DNA from: Sinimarinibacterium arenosum
Lineage (GTDB): Bacteria > Pseudomonadota > Gammaproteobacteria > Nevskiales > Nevskiaceae
Direction of reading: 5' to 3'
DNA: 64,000 nucleotides
Assembly (NCBI RefSeq): GCF_005047655.1
Contig: NZ_SUKF01000004.1
Span: forward strand, 248,001-312,000
The notes beneath the pieces are model-generated. The model did no database searches and was not told the origin of the DNA. It worked only from the letters and a program-made list of their open reading frames with translations. Shown here piece after piece: positions 26,945 through 35,909 of the stretch. The position numbers and the translations under genes are program-made. Position 1 is the first letter of the stretch. Each line of letters opens with the position of its first letter.

Positions 26945-27831
26945 TGAACACCAACCACACTTTTTCCAAGCGTCTGATCGCGGTTGCCGCAGCCGCGCTA
27001 CTCACCGCTGCCTGCTCGGCGTCGCTGACCCGGCCTGATGGCGCGGACGACACTCGCACCAAGCTGACCCAGCTACAGTCCGACTCACAGCTCGCCAGTC
27101 GCGCGCCGGTCGAGATCAAGGACGCTGAATCCGCCGTGCGTGCCGCCGAGAAGCCGCGCGCGGACACCGATCTGGGCCATCACCTCGTATTGATTGCCGA
27201 TCGCAAGGTCGATACCGCCTCGGCCACCGCAAAAGCACGTCTGCTGGAAGACCAGCGCAAGACGCTGAGCCAGCAGCGCGAAACTGCGCGACTCGATTCG
27301 CGTACCCGTGAAGCGGACCATGCGCGCAGCGATGCGACTGCAGCCCGAGCCGACGCGACTGCCGCGCGCTACCAGACCGACATCGCGCGAATGGAAGCCA
27401 ATGGCGCTCGCCAGCAAGCCGACGAGCTGCAGCGACAGATCACCGAACTCAACGCCCGCGAAACCGACCGCGGTCTGGTCGTCACTCTGGGCGACGTGTT
27501 GTTCGCAACCGGCAGATCCGAACTGCGCGGCGGCACACCGGGTGACCTCGGCAAGCTCGCCGCGTTTCTCAACAAGTATCCGGATCGCAGCGTGATCATC
27601 GAGGGTCACACCGACAGCGTCGGCAGTGAGAACTCCAACTTCAGTCTGTCGGAGCGTCGCGCCGCCTCGGTGAAGTCCTATCTGGTCGGTCAGGGCGTCT
27701 CATCCAGCCGCGTGACTTCGACCGGCAAGGGCGAAGGTTCGCCAGTCGCCGGCAACGACTCCACCTCAGGTCGCGCGCAGAATCGCCGGGTCGAGGTGAT
27801 CATTACGAACGTGCAGACTTCGTCGAAGTGA
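26944..27831 (+). CDS. OmpA-family lipoprotein with DUF4398-like helix
   Basis: This 295-residue protein has a lipoprotein signal (VAAAALLTAACSASL). It then has a helical, coiled-coil region of about 130 residues like the preceding DUF4398 protein. The C-terminal 110 residues form an OmpA-type peptidoglycan-binding domain (FATGRSELRGGT, IIEGHTDSVGSENSNFSLSE, RAQNRRVEVIITN), with the diaminopimelate-binding aspartate and arginine present. It should tether a membrane to peptidoglycan. Coupled translation to the upstream gene suggests the two make a complex. Confidence 0.9.
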   Translation: MNTNHTFSKRLIAVAAAALLTAACSASLTRPDGADDTRTKLTQLQSDSQLASRAPVEIKDAESAVRAAEKPRADTDLGHHLVLIADRKVDTASATAKARLLEDQRKTLSQQRETARLDSRTREADHARSDATAARADATAARYQTDIARMEANGARQQADELQRQITELNARETDRGLVVTLGDVLFATGRSELRGGTPGDLGKLAAFLNKYPDRSVIIEGHTDSVGSENSNFSLSERRAASVKSYLVGQGVSSSRVTSTGKGEGSPVAGNDSTSGRAQNRRVEVIITNVQTSSK

Positions 27832-27847
27832 AGCATGCCTGGAGGCC

Positions 27848-29311
27848 ATGGTGACTGAGGTCGCCGTTGCATCAGAACCCGCGCGGCGCACGCCGCGCGG
27901 GTTTTCGGCCATCACGCCCCCGCGACAGCTCGGCTTGCTGCTGGTCGCGCTGCTGGGGCTCCAGGGCTGTGCCAGCTTGCCCGATGCTCAACGCGACCGC
28001 GCGATACCGCACTCCGATCAGGTCAAATTTGAGGGCACACGCGGACCAGTCTCGAACGCCACCAGCGATGCGATCATCGACAAGATCGAAGGCCGGCATG
28101 GCCAGTCTGATCTGCTGGACAAACACCTTGCCTACGAGCAGGCCGTCAACGCGAACAGCCCGCTCGTTCTGGGAAACAAGCTCAGCCTGTTGCAGAACGG
28201 GCCCGACACCTACAAGGCCATGTTCGCCGCGATCCGCGAGGCGAAGGATCACATCAATCTGGAAACGTTCATCTTTGACGATGGCGAGGCCGGCCGCCAG
28301 TTCTCCGACTTGCTGCTCGAACGCCAGGCCGCCGGCGTGCAAGTGAACGTGATCTACGACAGCGTCGGCAGCCTGCTGACACCTGCCAGTTTTTTTCAGC
28401 ACCTTAAAGACGGCGGCATCCGGGTGCTCGAATTCAATCCGGTCAATCCACTGGCCGGAAACCGGAAGGAATGGGCACTGAATAACCGCGATCACCGCAA
28501 ACTGATGGTGATCGATGGCCGCATCGCATTCACCGGCGGGATCAACCTCAGCGACACCTATTCCAGCAGCCCCTCGGGCAGACGCCCGAAAAAGACTGCG
28601 GATTCAACAATGGCAAAGACAGGCGGCTGGCGCGATACGCATATCGAGATCGAAGGCCCCGCCGTTGCCGAATTCCAGAAGCTGTTTCTGGATAGCTGGA
28701 ACAAGCAAAAAGGCGAAGAACTGGCCGCGCGCAATTATTTTCCGGAGTTGAAGCCACAGGGTGCCGGCATCGTGCGCGCCATCGGCAGCACGCCGGACGA
28801 TCCGCAGCGCCTGATCTATCTCACACTGCTCTCAGCCATCACGCACGCCGAGCACAGTGTCCATCTGACCATCGCGTACTTCGCACCGGATCCGCAGCTG
28901 CTGCAAGCCCTGACCGATGCGGTTGCTCGCGGCGTCGATGTCAGCCTCGTGCTGCCGAGCTACTCGGATTCCTGGGCGATTTTCCATCTCGGTCGCTCTT
29001 ACTACACCAAGCTGCTTCGCCGAGGCGTGAAGCTCTTTGAGCGTCGCGACGCGGTGATGCACGCCAAGACGGTGTGTATCGACGGCGTGTGGTCGACCAT
29101 CGGTTCAACCAATCTCGACTGGCGCAGCTTCCTGCACAACGACGAGATCAATGCGGTCGTGCTGGGCCGCGATTTCGGCACGCAGATGAACGCGATGTTC
29201 GACGCTGACATCAGCGCGTCGCAGGCCATCGATCTTGAACATTGGCGGCACCGCTCCTGGGCATTGCGCCTGAAGGAACAGACGGCGCGGATCGCGGCGT
29301 ACTGGCTTTGA
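27848..29311 (+). CDS. Cardiolipin-synthase-like phospholipase D lipoprotein
   Basis: This 487-residue protein has a lipoprotein-like signal (LLLVALLGLQGCASL). It carries two phospholipase D HKD motifs: HRKLMVIDGRIAFTGGINL at about residue 220 and HAKTVCIDGVWSTIGSTNLD at about residue 400. The spacing and the surrounding residues match ClsB/ClsC-type cardiolipin synthases more than nucleases. It joins two phosphatidyl lipids or hydrolyses one. Putting such an enzyme in a stress cluster with OmpA- and BON-domain proteins suggests membrane remodelling. It follows the OmpA gene by 16 bases (GGAGG precedes the ATG). Confidence 0.9.
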   Translation: MVTEVAVASEPARRTPRGFSAITPPRQLGLLLVALLGLQGCASLPDAQRDRAIPHSDQVKFEGTRGPVSNATSDAIIDKIEGRHGQSDLLDKHLAYEQAVNANSPLVLGNKLSLLQNGPDTYKAMFAAIREAKDHINLETFIFDDGEAGRQFSDLLLERQAAGVQVNVIYDSVGSLLTPASFFQHLKDGGIRVLEFNPVNPLAGNRKEWALNNRDHRKLMVIDGRIAFTGGINLSDTYSSSPSGRRPKKTADSTMAKTGGWRDTHIEIEGPAVAEFQKLFLDSWNKQKGEELAARNYFPELKPQGAGIVRAIGSTPDDPQRLIYLTLLSAITHAEHSVHLTIAYFAPDPQLLQALTDAVARGVDVSLVLPSYSDSWAIFHLGRSYYTKLLRRGVKLFERRDAVMHAKTVCIDGVWSTIGSTNLDWRSFLHNDEINAVVLGRDFGTQMNAMFDADISASQAIDLEHWRHRSWALRLKEQTARIAAYWL

Positions 29312-29571
29312 ACTTAAACGAGCCACCGCATCTCGCCGATAGAGGTTCCTCGCGTCTGCTCTCGCTCGATATCCAGGTCGGACCAGACTGTTGCCGAGCC
29401 CGGCTCGCAGAAGGTGTCGCAAAGCGCCGAGGTCATTCGTCACGATGTCCGTTTCCGATCAGTTCTCCTGTCGCCACGGACAGTCGCCTGCGTCGGGCAA
29501 CAATTCCCGGGGCCGAAGCGTAAGATGAATCGTGCACCCCGGCACTTCCCGGTCAGATCACAGGTTCGATC

Positions 29572-30315
29572 ATGACCCTGCTGCATAGCCCCAACCAGAA
29601 TCACCTCCTCGCGGCCCTGCCGGAGGCGGAATTCGAACGCCTGTTGCCTGACCTCGAACTGGTACCGATGCGGCTCGGCGATCTGCTCAGCGAATCCGGT
29701 GAGCCCGCGCAGCACGCATGGTTTCCGACCACCGCCATCGTGTCGCTGCAATACATGCTGGAGAGCGGCGATTCATCCGAGATCGCGAGCGTGGGCCACG
29801 AAGGCCTGTTGGGCGTCTCCCTGTTTCTGGGCGGCAAGACCACACTGAGCCGCGCCATCGTGCAGACCGCAGGGCACGGCTACCGCCTGCGTGCGAAACC
29901 GCTGATGACCGAGTTCGATCGCGCCGGGATGCTGATGCGCCTGCTGTTGCGTTACACGCATGCGCTGATGGCGCAGATGTCTCTGACCGGGGCCTGCGCG
30001 CGTCACCACTCGCTGTCGCAGCAACTGTGTCGTTGGCTGCTGACGACACTGGACCGCATGCCCTCCAATGATCTCGCCATGACCCAGGAGTTGATCGCCG
30101 GCATGCTCGGCGTGCGTCGCGAGGGGGTCACGGAGGCCGCCGGCAATCTGCGCGACCTTGGGGCCATCAGCTATCGCCGTGGTCACATCACCGTGCTCGA
30201 TCGCGCGCTGCTCAACACACAGGTCTGCGAGTGCTACGCCGTGATCAAAAAGGAAAACGCGCGCCTGCTATGCGATGTAAAGCACCGACAGGATGCTGTC
30301 GGGGGTGTGAAGTAG
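29572..30315 (+). CDS. Crp/Fnr-family transcriptional regulator
   Basis: This is a 247-residue regulator. Residues 10-140 form a cyclic-nucleotide-binding-type beta-barrel (MRLGDLLSESGEPAQHAWF, then VGHEGLLGVSLFLGG), and the C-terminal 80 residues carry a winged helix (MTQELIAGMLGVRREGVTEA). The four FNR-type cysteines are absent, so it is not an iron-sulfur sensor. A 260-base gap before it contains no gene that I can see. Its TAG stop overlaps the GTG start of the histidine kinase gene by one base, so the regulator and two-component proteins form one unit. Confidence 0.88.
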   Translation: MTLLHSPNQNHLLAALPEAEFERLLPDLELVPMRLGDLLSESGEPAQHAWFPTTAIVSLQYMLESGDSSEIASVGHEGLLGVSLFLGGKTTLSRAIVQTAGHGYRLRAKPLMTEFDRAGMLMRLLLRYTHALMAQMSLTGACARHHSLSQQLCRWLLTTLDRMPSNDLAMTQELIAGMLGVRREGVTEAAGNLRDLGAISYRRGHITVLDRALLNTQVCECYAVIKKENARLLCDVKHRQDAVGGVK

Positions 30316-32015
30316 TGGAATCCGCCAAACAGGACCCTTCGATCATCATGACTCTTTTCACACCAGGCGACGTTCCCGAATCACCCGCACAGCAGGTGCT
30401 CCTGAAAACGCAGGCCCTCGGCTCGGCGATTCTGAGCAGCGCCAGCTTCTCCATCATCGCGACCGACGAGAAAGGCATCATCCAGCTGTTCAATGTGGGC
30501 GCTGAACGCATGCTGGGATATCGCGCCGACGAGGTCGTGAATCGTATCAGCCCCAGCGACATTCACGATCCCGCTGAGGTCATGGCGCGCGCGCAGGCCC
30601 TGAGCCTGGAGTTCTCAACGCCCATCACGCCGGGCTTCGGCGCGCTCGCATTCAAAGCCTCGCGTGGCCTGGAGGACAGCTATGAGCTGACCTACATCAG
30701 CAAGGGCGGTGCCCGCTTTCCCGCGATCGTGTCGATCACCGCGCTGCGCGATCAAGACGGCGTCATCATCGGCTACCTGCTCATCGGCGCCGACAACTCG
30801 GCGCGCAAGCAGGTCGAGGACGAGCTGATCAAAGCCAAGGCGTCGGCAGAAAAGGCCAATCTCGCGAAGTCCGACTTCCTGTCCAACATGAGCCACGAGC
30901 TGCGTTCGCCACTCAACGCGATTCTCGGCTTTGCGCAGCTGATGGAGTCCGGATCGACGCCATTGACCGCGGACCAGAAGGAAAGCACCAGCCACATCCT
31001 GCAGGCCGGCTGGTACCTGCTGGACCTGATCAACGAGATCCTCGATCTGGCGCTGATCGAGTCCGGCAAGATGCTGTTGTCGCCAGAACCGACGGCACTC
31101 GACGAGATCCTGCTCGACTGCCAGACCATGATCGAGCCCGAGGCGCGCAGTCACGGCATCACCATGAACTTCTGCCGTGAGGACAAACCCTGCTACATCC
31201 TCGCTGATCGCACGCGGGTCAAGCAGGTCCTCATCAACCTGTTGTCCAACGCCATCAAGTACAACAGTGCCGGCGGCAGCGTCACGGTGAGCTGTGCGCT
31301 GGAGGGCGCCGAGCGTGTCCGCCTCAGCGTTGCCGACACTGGCCTCGGCCTGTCTCCGGAACAGCTTGCGCAGCTGTTCCAGCCGTTCAACCGGCTGGGC
31401 CAGGAGCTCAATGGAGAGGAAGGCACCGGCATCGGACTGGTCATGACCCGGCGCTTGGTGGAACTGATGGGCGGGGTCATCGGCGTGGAAAGCACCGTCG
31501 GCAAAGGCAGCGTGTTCTGGGTGGATTGGCTGCGTACAGCCGAACCGCAGCTGCACGAAACAGACATCGCATCAGTGGCACCGACACCCGTCCCAAAACC
31601 ACACGACCCCGACCTGCGTACGCTGCTCTACGTGGAGGACAATCCGGCCAATCTGCGATTGGTCGAGCACCTGATCGCGCGCCGCCCCAACCTGCATCTG
31701 TTGAGTGCGGGCGATGCCGCCAGCGGCATCCACCTTGCGCGCGAGTTTCTACCCAAGGTGATCCTGATGGACATCAATCTGCCGGGCATCAGCGGCATCA
31801 AGGCGCTGCGCATGCTGCGCGAGGATCCTCTGACCCAGCACATTCCCGTCATCGCGGTCAGCGCCAATGCCATGCCGCAGGACATCCGCAAGGGGCTTGA
31901 GGCCGGTTTCTTCCGCTATCTGACCAAGCCGATCAAGGTCGGCGAATTTATGTCGGTGCTGGACGTGGCGCTTGCCTACGCGGCGACCAGCGCGGCCACG
32001 CGCGGAGTGCATTGA
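30315..32015 (+). CDS. Hybrid sensor histidine kinase (PAS-HisKA-HATPase-REC)
   Basis: I choose the GTG at 30315 as start because it overlaps the upstream stop (TAGTG) and GGGGGTG lies upstream; an ATG at 30348 without a ribosome site is the alternative. The product is about 566 residues with no membrane segment. Domains in order: PAS (SIIATDEKGIIQLFNVGAER), HisKA with the phospho-acceptor in MSHELRSPLNAILG, ATPase (NLLSNAIKYN, ADTGLGLSPEQ, EGTGIGLVMTRR) and a REC receiver with the acceptor Asp in ILMDINLPGISGI. It is a cytosolic hybrid kinase; the signal is unknown. The next gene overlaps its stop. Confidence 0.9.
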   Translation: MESAKQDPSIIMTLFTPGDVPESPAQQVLLKTQALGSAILSSASFSIIATDEKGIIQLFNVGAERMLGYRADEVVNRISPSDIHDPAEVMARAQALSLEFSTPITPGFGALAFKASRGLEDSYELTYISKGGARFPAIVSITALRDQDGVIIGYLLIGADNSARKQVEDELIKAKASAEKANLAKSDFLSNMSHELRSPLNAILGFAQLMESGSTPLTADQKESTSHILQAGWYLLDLINEILDLALIESGKMLLSPEPTALDEILLDCQTMIEPEARSHGITMNFCREDKPCYILADRTRVKQVLINLLSNAIKYNSAGGSVTVSCALEGAERVRLSVADTGLGLSPEQLAQLFQPFNRLGQELNGEEGTGIGLVMTRRLVELMGGVIGVESTVGKGSVFWVDWLRTAEPQLHETDIASVAPTPVPKPHDPDLRTLLYVEDNPANLRLVEHLIARRPNLHLLSAGDAASGIHLAREFLPKVILMDINLPGISGIKALRMLREDPLTQHIPVIAVSANAMPQDIRKGLEAGFFRYLTKPIKVGEFMSVLDVALAYAATSAATRGVH

Positions 32016-32854
32016 TGCTCAGTCACGGCGACATTCTGAAGGCCAGTGTCCTGATTGTGGACGACACCGAAGCGAACGTGCGTCTGCTCGAACAGATGCT
32101 GCGCAGCGCCGGCTACAGCGCCGTCAGTTCGACGATGGACCCGACCCGAGTCTGCGCACTGCACCGCGAGCACAGCTATGACCTGATCCTGCTGGATCTG
32201 CAGATGCCCGCCATGGATGGTTTTGCGGTACTCGAAGCGCTGAAGTCAGTCCAATCCGACAGCTATGTGCCGGTACTGGCCATTACGGCGGAGCCAGCAC
32301 ACAAGCTGCGCGCGCTGCAGGCCGGTGCAAAGGATTTCGTCGCCAAGCCCTTCGATCTGCTCGAGATCAAGACCCGTATCCACAATCTGCTCGAAGTGCG
32401 TCTGCTGTATCGCGCACTGGCCGAGCATAACCAGCGTCTCGAAACGATCGTACAGGAACGCACCGCAGAACTGCGAGCGAGCGAAGCGCGCTTCAAGCGT
32501 CTCACCGAGCTGTCTTCCGACTGGTACTGGGAGCAGGACGCCAACGGCAATTTCACGCAGGCCTCCGGACAGGCGCTGGAGATGCTCGGCATCGGTGGCG
32601 ACAGTGACGCAGGCTGGAACGATGCTGAGCGCAGCGCACTCGAAGCGCTCATTGCCGCGCGCAGACCGTTCCTCGACCTTGTTTACAGCCGCGTCAACGC
32701 CGTTGATGGCGCGACGCAGTTCTTCCAGGTCAGTGGTGAACCAATATTCGATCCTTCCGGACGCTACGCCGGCTATCGGGGCGTCGGCATGGACGTGACC
32801 GCTCGCATGCTGGCAGCGCAGAAACGCAGGGCCGAGACGCAGTCCAATACCTGA
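32015..32854 (+). CDS. REC-coiled coil-PAS protein without output domain
   Basis: The ATG at 32015 overlaps the kinase stop (TGATG), giving 279 residues. The receiver domain has the phospho-acceptor in LILLDLQMPAMDGF and the switch residues TAEPAH and KPF. A coiled-coil segment (RLLYRALAEHNQRLETIVQE) leads to one PAS domain ending at residue 265. There is no HisKA, GGDEF or other catalytic domain after the PAS, so it may have been cut short or may act through partners. It most likely pairs with the hybrid kinase. Confidence 0.87.
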   Translation: MLSHGDILKASVLIVDDTEANVRLLEQMLRSAGYSAVSSTMDPTRVCALHREHSYDLILLDLQMPAMDGFAVLEALKSVQSDSYVPVLAITAEPAHKLRALQAGAKDFVAKPFDLLEIKTRIHNLLEVRLLYRALAEHNQRLETIVQERTAELRASEARFKRLTELSSDWYWEQDANGNFTQASGQALEMLGIGGDSDAGWNDAERSALEALIAARRPFLDLVYSRVNAVDGATQFFQVSGEPIFDPSGRYAGYRGVGMDVTARMLAAQKRRAETQSNT

Positions 32855-32870
32855 GGCCCATCACCCCTCG

Positions 32871-33341
32871 ATGCGCACCGAATGCCGCCCTGCGGCCATC
32901 GCGATGTTCCTGATCGTGGCGATGCTGAACCTCAGTGGCTGCGCGTCAACCTCGATGCTGCGCCCGTTTACCACGGATGCCTGCAGCCTGTTTCCGGACG
33001 GCGACGCTGAGGATGCTTCGCGCTGGTCAGAATGCTGCGTGGCGCACGACCAGCTGTACTGGCGCGGCGGAACGGCAACGCAGCGCAGGCACGCCGATGT
33101 CGCGCTACGCGACTGCGTGCTCGCCCACACCGGCCGCCAACACCTGGCCGACCTGATGTTCCGCGGTGTACGCATCGGAGGATCACCGCTGTTGCCGACG
33201 CCGTTTCGCTGGGGCTACGGCTGGCGCTACGGCCGCGGCTATGCACCGCTCACGCCGGACGAACAGCGAATGGCCGATGAGAAACACGCGGAATACTCGC
33301 TCAAGCGATCTGAAGCGGCCTGCACACCACCTTCAGAATGA
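32871..33341 (+). CDS. Small lipoprotein with PLA2-like CCxxHD motif
   Basis: This 156-residue protein has a lipoprotein signal (MFLIVAMLNLSGCAST). Its one striking motif is ECCVAHDQLYW, close to the CCxxHDxxY of phospholipase A2 active sites. The other PLA2 disulfide cysteines are reduced in number (DACSLF, RDCVLAH, AACTPP). Such small proteobacterial lipoproteins are otherwise uncharacterised. Its position beside cardiolipin-synthase-like and PAP2 proteins makes a phospholipid role plausible, but that is inference. Its 3' end overlaps the convergent PAP2 gene by nine bases. Confidence 0.72.
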   Translation: MRTECRPAAIAMFLIVAMLNLSGCASTSMLRPFTTDACSLFPDGDAEDASRWSECCVAHDQLYWRGGTATQRRHADVALRDCVLAHTGRQHLADLMFRGVRIGGSPLLPTPFRWGYGWRYGRGYAPLTPDEQRMADEKHAEYSLKRSEAACTPPSE

Positions 33342-33875
33342 TCGTTCCCAACGCATGCCGAGAAAATCCGGGCCGATAACCGGCGCCAGATGGCTGGCAT
33401 GCTCCGGCGTGACAAAGAGCTTGGAAACCCCGTATGACACCGCTGCACCAGCAATCACGTCACGCCAGCGATGGTGATCCGTATCAACGCGGACATAGGC
33501 GATATAGCCGACCGCGGCATAGGCCGGAAGACCGAACTTCCAGCCATAGCGATCCTGCAGGAAGGCCGCGCTCGAGGTCGCAAATCCGACGTGTCCCGAA
33601 GGAAATCCGTAAGGATGTCCGTTGGGCCGCTCACCCCAACTGGTTTGATTGAAAACAACGCGCAGTGAGGTGTTCAGCACCAGACTGACGCCGGTGCTGC
33701 GCAGAAATTGTTTCGTCCCTTCCCCGTCATCCTTGAAATACGCAACGGCCAGGGAGGCCAGAGGCAACACACCGGTCACGATATCGGCCGGAAGCTCCTC
33801 GCTGATGGCCTGCGCCGGAACAGCATGAAAGCAGAGCAAAGCGACAACAACGGCAGCTGGAATGGTTCGTGCCAC
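33333..33875 (-). CDS. PAP2-superfamily lipid phosphatase
   Basis: This 180-residue protein starts with GTG at 33875 after GGAG. It has a signal sequence (TIPAAVVVALLCFHAVPAQA). The PAP2 signatures are present: GERPNGHPYGFPSGHVG (motifs 1 and 2 run close together) and VRVDTDHHRWRDV (motif 3, with the histidine nucleophile). The N-terminal lysine of motif 1 is less clear. It probably removes phosphate from phosphatidate-type or undecaprenyl lipids in the periplasm. It is convergent with the PLA2-like lipoprotein gene. Confidence 0.87.
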   Translation of the reverse strand: MARTIPAAVVVALLCFHAVPAQAISEELPADIVTGVLPLASLAVAYFKDDGEGTKQFLRSTGVSLVLNTSLRVVFNQTSWGERPNGHPYGFPSGHVGFATSSAAFLQDRYGWKFGLPAYAAVGYIAYVRVDTDHHRWRDVIAGAAVSYGVSKLFVTPEHASHLAPVIGPDFLGMRWERSF

Positions 33876-33978
33876 GGGGAACTCCTTGGAGCAGAATCAG
33901 ATCCGGATTGGCAGATCGGGAAAGGAAAATCGGAAAACTCCGCGCGTGGGGCGCGTGGGGCCGAGACGGTCTAATCGA

Positions 33979-35481
33979 TCAGGGGCCACCTTCGGCCTTG
34001 GTGCGCCAGTCGACGGTGCCGGAGCGCGTCTGGCCAAGGTAGGCGTAGCCGATGCTGATCGCGCCGACGCTCTGGTGCGTGTCGGGCAAGCCGTCGTAGC
34101 GCGCGTCACGGCGCGAAGCCACGTACTTGAGCGCGATGCCGTGCAGGTTGTACACGCGCACGGTCAGTGCGACATCGGCGCGGAAAATGTTCTCCTCACC
34201 GCCGCTTTCGTCGGACTGCGAACTGGTGACGTAATACTGCCGTGCCGTCATGTCGAGCGAGACGCGATTGCGAAAGATCAGGCGCATCGCCAGCAGACCC
34301 TGAGGCGTTACGCCATGGTGATAGTCGCGCAAACCGACCTGCCGTATCGTTCCCGCCGAACCGTAGCCCAGACCGCCCAGCGCACTGCCCTGAAGGGCCA
34401 CGGTGTCAGACAGCCACCATTGACCCGTAGTACCGAGCGACGCGGCCGCCGTGGAGATGCGGAAGATCTGCGGCGCGATGTAGTCGTAGCTGCCGTACAG
34501 ACCCCAGATGCCGCGATAGTAGTCGCCCACCGCGTAGTCGGTGCCGAACAGCAGACCGCGCGTCATCACGTTCTCGAACACGTTGCTGCTGGCTGCGGTG
34601 AACTGGAAGTGGAAGTAGTCGAAAGGGCGCGTGTAGGTGTAGCCGGGCTTTCCGGGCAAGCCGTAGCCGACCGTGAAATCGGCAATCGCTTCGCCCGTGT
34701 CGTAGCTCTGGGGCGTCGGCGTTTCATCGGCAGCCTGATTCGTGTTCACGTTCGAATGCACGCTTGAGTTGAAATTCATGCCAACTGCCATGCGCGTATA
34801 CACCGCCGGATCATTGCTACGGAACACGCCGTCGAAGCGTTTACCGTAGACGAGCCGGTTGAGCCCGGTGGACGGCGAAATCGCCGCGGCGCCGAGTTCG
34901 CGCCAGAAGCCCGGAGCCCCGCCGTCGCCGCTTTCGAGCAGCAGACTCGCCAGGCGGAACAGCGGTTCGCCCAGAAAGCTGCCGCCAAAACCAGTGGTGA
35001 TCTGATCGTTGATCGAAGGCTTGGTGGTTTCGCCTGCGAGTTCCCACATCGCGCTGCCGAGGAGGGTGTATGCCGAAGCCTCCCAGTAACCGAGACCTGC
35101 TGAGCGGGCAAATCCGTGGTACATCGAGCCCTGATACGGGTGCCCGAACTGGTTGATGCTGAAAGAGTCGTTGTCGTAGACCCAACTCCCGTTCAGGTTG
35201 CGCCTGAAGGACGAGAAATCGGAATCGTAATCCGAGGTGCCGGAAAACTGGCGATTAAACAGGTTGAGGGCGGCGTCGAACATGAGGATGTCGCCGATCG
35301 GAACCAGGTAGCTCTTGCCCTCGCCAACACCCCAGTGGAGCAAGGGCCTGGGTTTGTCGTCGGCAAAGGCGGTCGGCGCACGCTGCTGCGACTTCATATC
35401 GAGCTCCGGATCTTCGGCCGCGAGCAGTTCGATCGGTGCCATCAGCATCAGCAGCAGGACAAACAGCGCATTGATCTTCAT
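33979..35481 (-). CDS. DUF3943 outer-membrane protein
   Basis: This 500-residue protein has a signal peptide (NALFVLLLMLMAPIELLAAE). The N-terminal part (LHWGVGEGKSYLVPIGDIL, then NDSFSINQFGHPYQGSMYHG) is the DUF3943 signature. The remainder alternates strands in the manner of an outer-membrane beta-barrel. Function is not established in the family. It is upstream of the PAP2 gene by about 100 bases on the same strand, so the two may be co-transcribed. Confidence 0.87.
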   Translation of the reverse strand: MKINALFVLLLMLMAPIELLAAEDPELDMKSQQRAPTAFADDKPRPLLHWGVGEGKSYLVPIGDILMFDAALNLFNRQFSGTSDYDSDFSSFRRNLNGSWVYDNDSFSINQFGHPYQGSMYHGFARSAGLGYWEASAYTLLGSAMWELAGETTKPSINDQITTGFGGSFLGEPLFRLASLLLESGDGGAPGFWRELGAAAISPSTGLNRLVYGKRFDGVFRSNDPAVYTRMAVGMNFNSSVHSNVNTNQAADETPTPQSYDTGEAIADFTVGYGLPGKPGYTYTRPFDYFHFQFTAASSNVFENVMTRGLLFGTDYAVGDYYRGIWGLYGSYDYIAPQIFRISTAAASLGTTGQWWLSDTVALQGSALGGLGYGSAGTIRQVGLRDYHHGVTPQGLLAMRLIFRNRVSLDMTARQYYVTSSQSDESGGEENIFRADVALTVRVYNLHGIALKYVASRRDARYDGLPDTHQSVGAISIGYAYLGQTRSGTVDWRTKAEGGP

Positions 35482-35637
35482 GAGCCAGATATACGCGCCC
35501 CTGACCGGCTGCTCTGTGCGTCAGCGCACCCAGCACTCCTCATCATTCGCAGCACCCGTGCGCTGTCGAACAGACGCCCGTGCTGCATGTGGCAATGCTG
35601 CTCGTCCAATCAACTCGACTTCAAGGGGTACACACCG

Positions 35638-35856
35638 ATGGAAACGAAAAAGATCGTTGCAATACTGCTGATCGCTGCCGGTGCACTGAGCCTCGGCTAC
35701 GGCGGCTTCAGCTACACGCGGGACACGCATCGCGCCGACATGGGTCCGATTCATCTTTCCGTTGCGGAGAAGGAATACGTCAGCGTGCCGGTGTGGATCG
35801 GTGTCGGCGCCCTGCTCCTGGGCGGCATTCTTCTGCTATCACGCAAGTCCGCATAA
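35638..35856 (+). CDS. Small two-helix membrane protein, DUF3185-like
   Basis: The ATG at 35638 gives a 72-residue protein with two membrane helices (KIVAILLIAAGALSLGYGGF and VPVWIGVGALLLGGILLL) and a short linker. The layout resembles small DUF3185-type proteins, but the match is by general pattern. It is between the DUF3943 and DUF1161-like small genes. A strong hairpin follows. Confidence 0.68.
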   Translation: METKKIVAILLIAAGALSLGYGGFSYTRDTHRADMGPIHLSVAEKEYVSVPVWIGVGALLLGGILLLSRKSA

Positions 35857-35862
35857 AGCTAA

Positions 35863-35895
35863 AAGCCGGCAACCGATTGACTCGGTTGCCGGCTT
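35863..35895. terminator. Strong 14-bp hairpin between convergent genes
   Basis: AAGCCGGCAACCGA (35863-35876) pairs perfectly with 35882-35895 around a 5-base loop. The minus strand then reads TTTTAGC, so a T-tract exists only for minus-strand transcripts; it may work in both directions. Confidence 0.8.
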
Positions 35896-35909
35896 CCGGT
35901 TGAGGCCCA

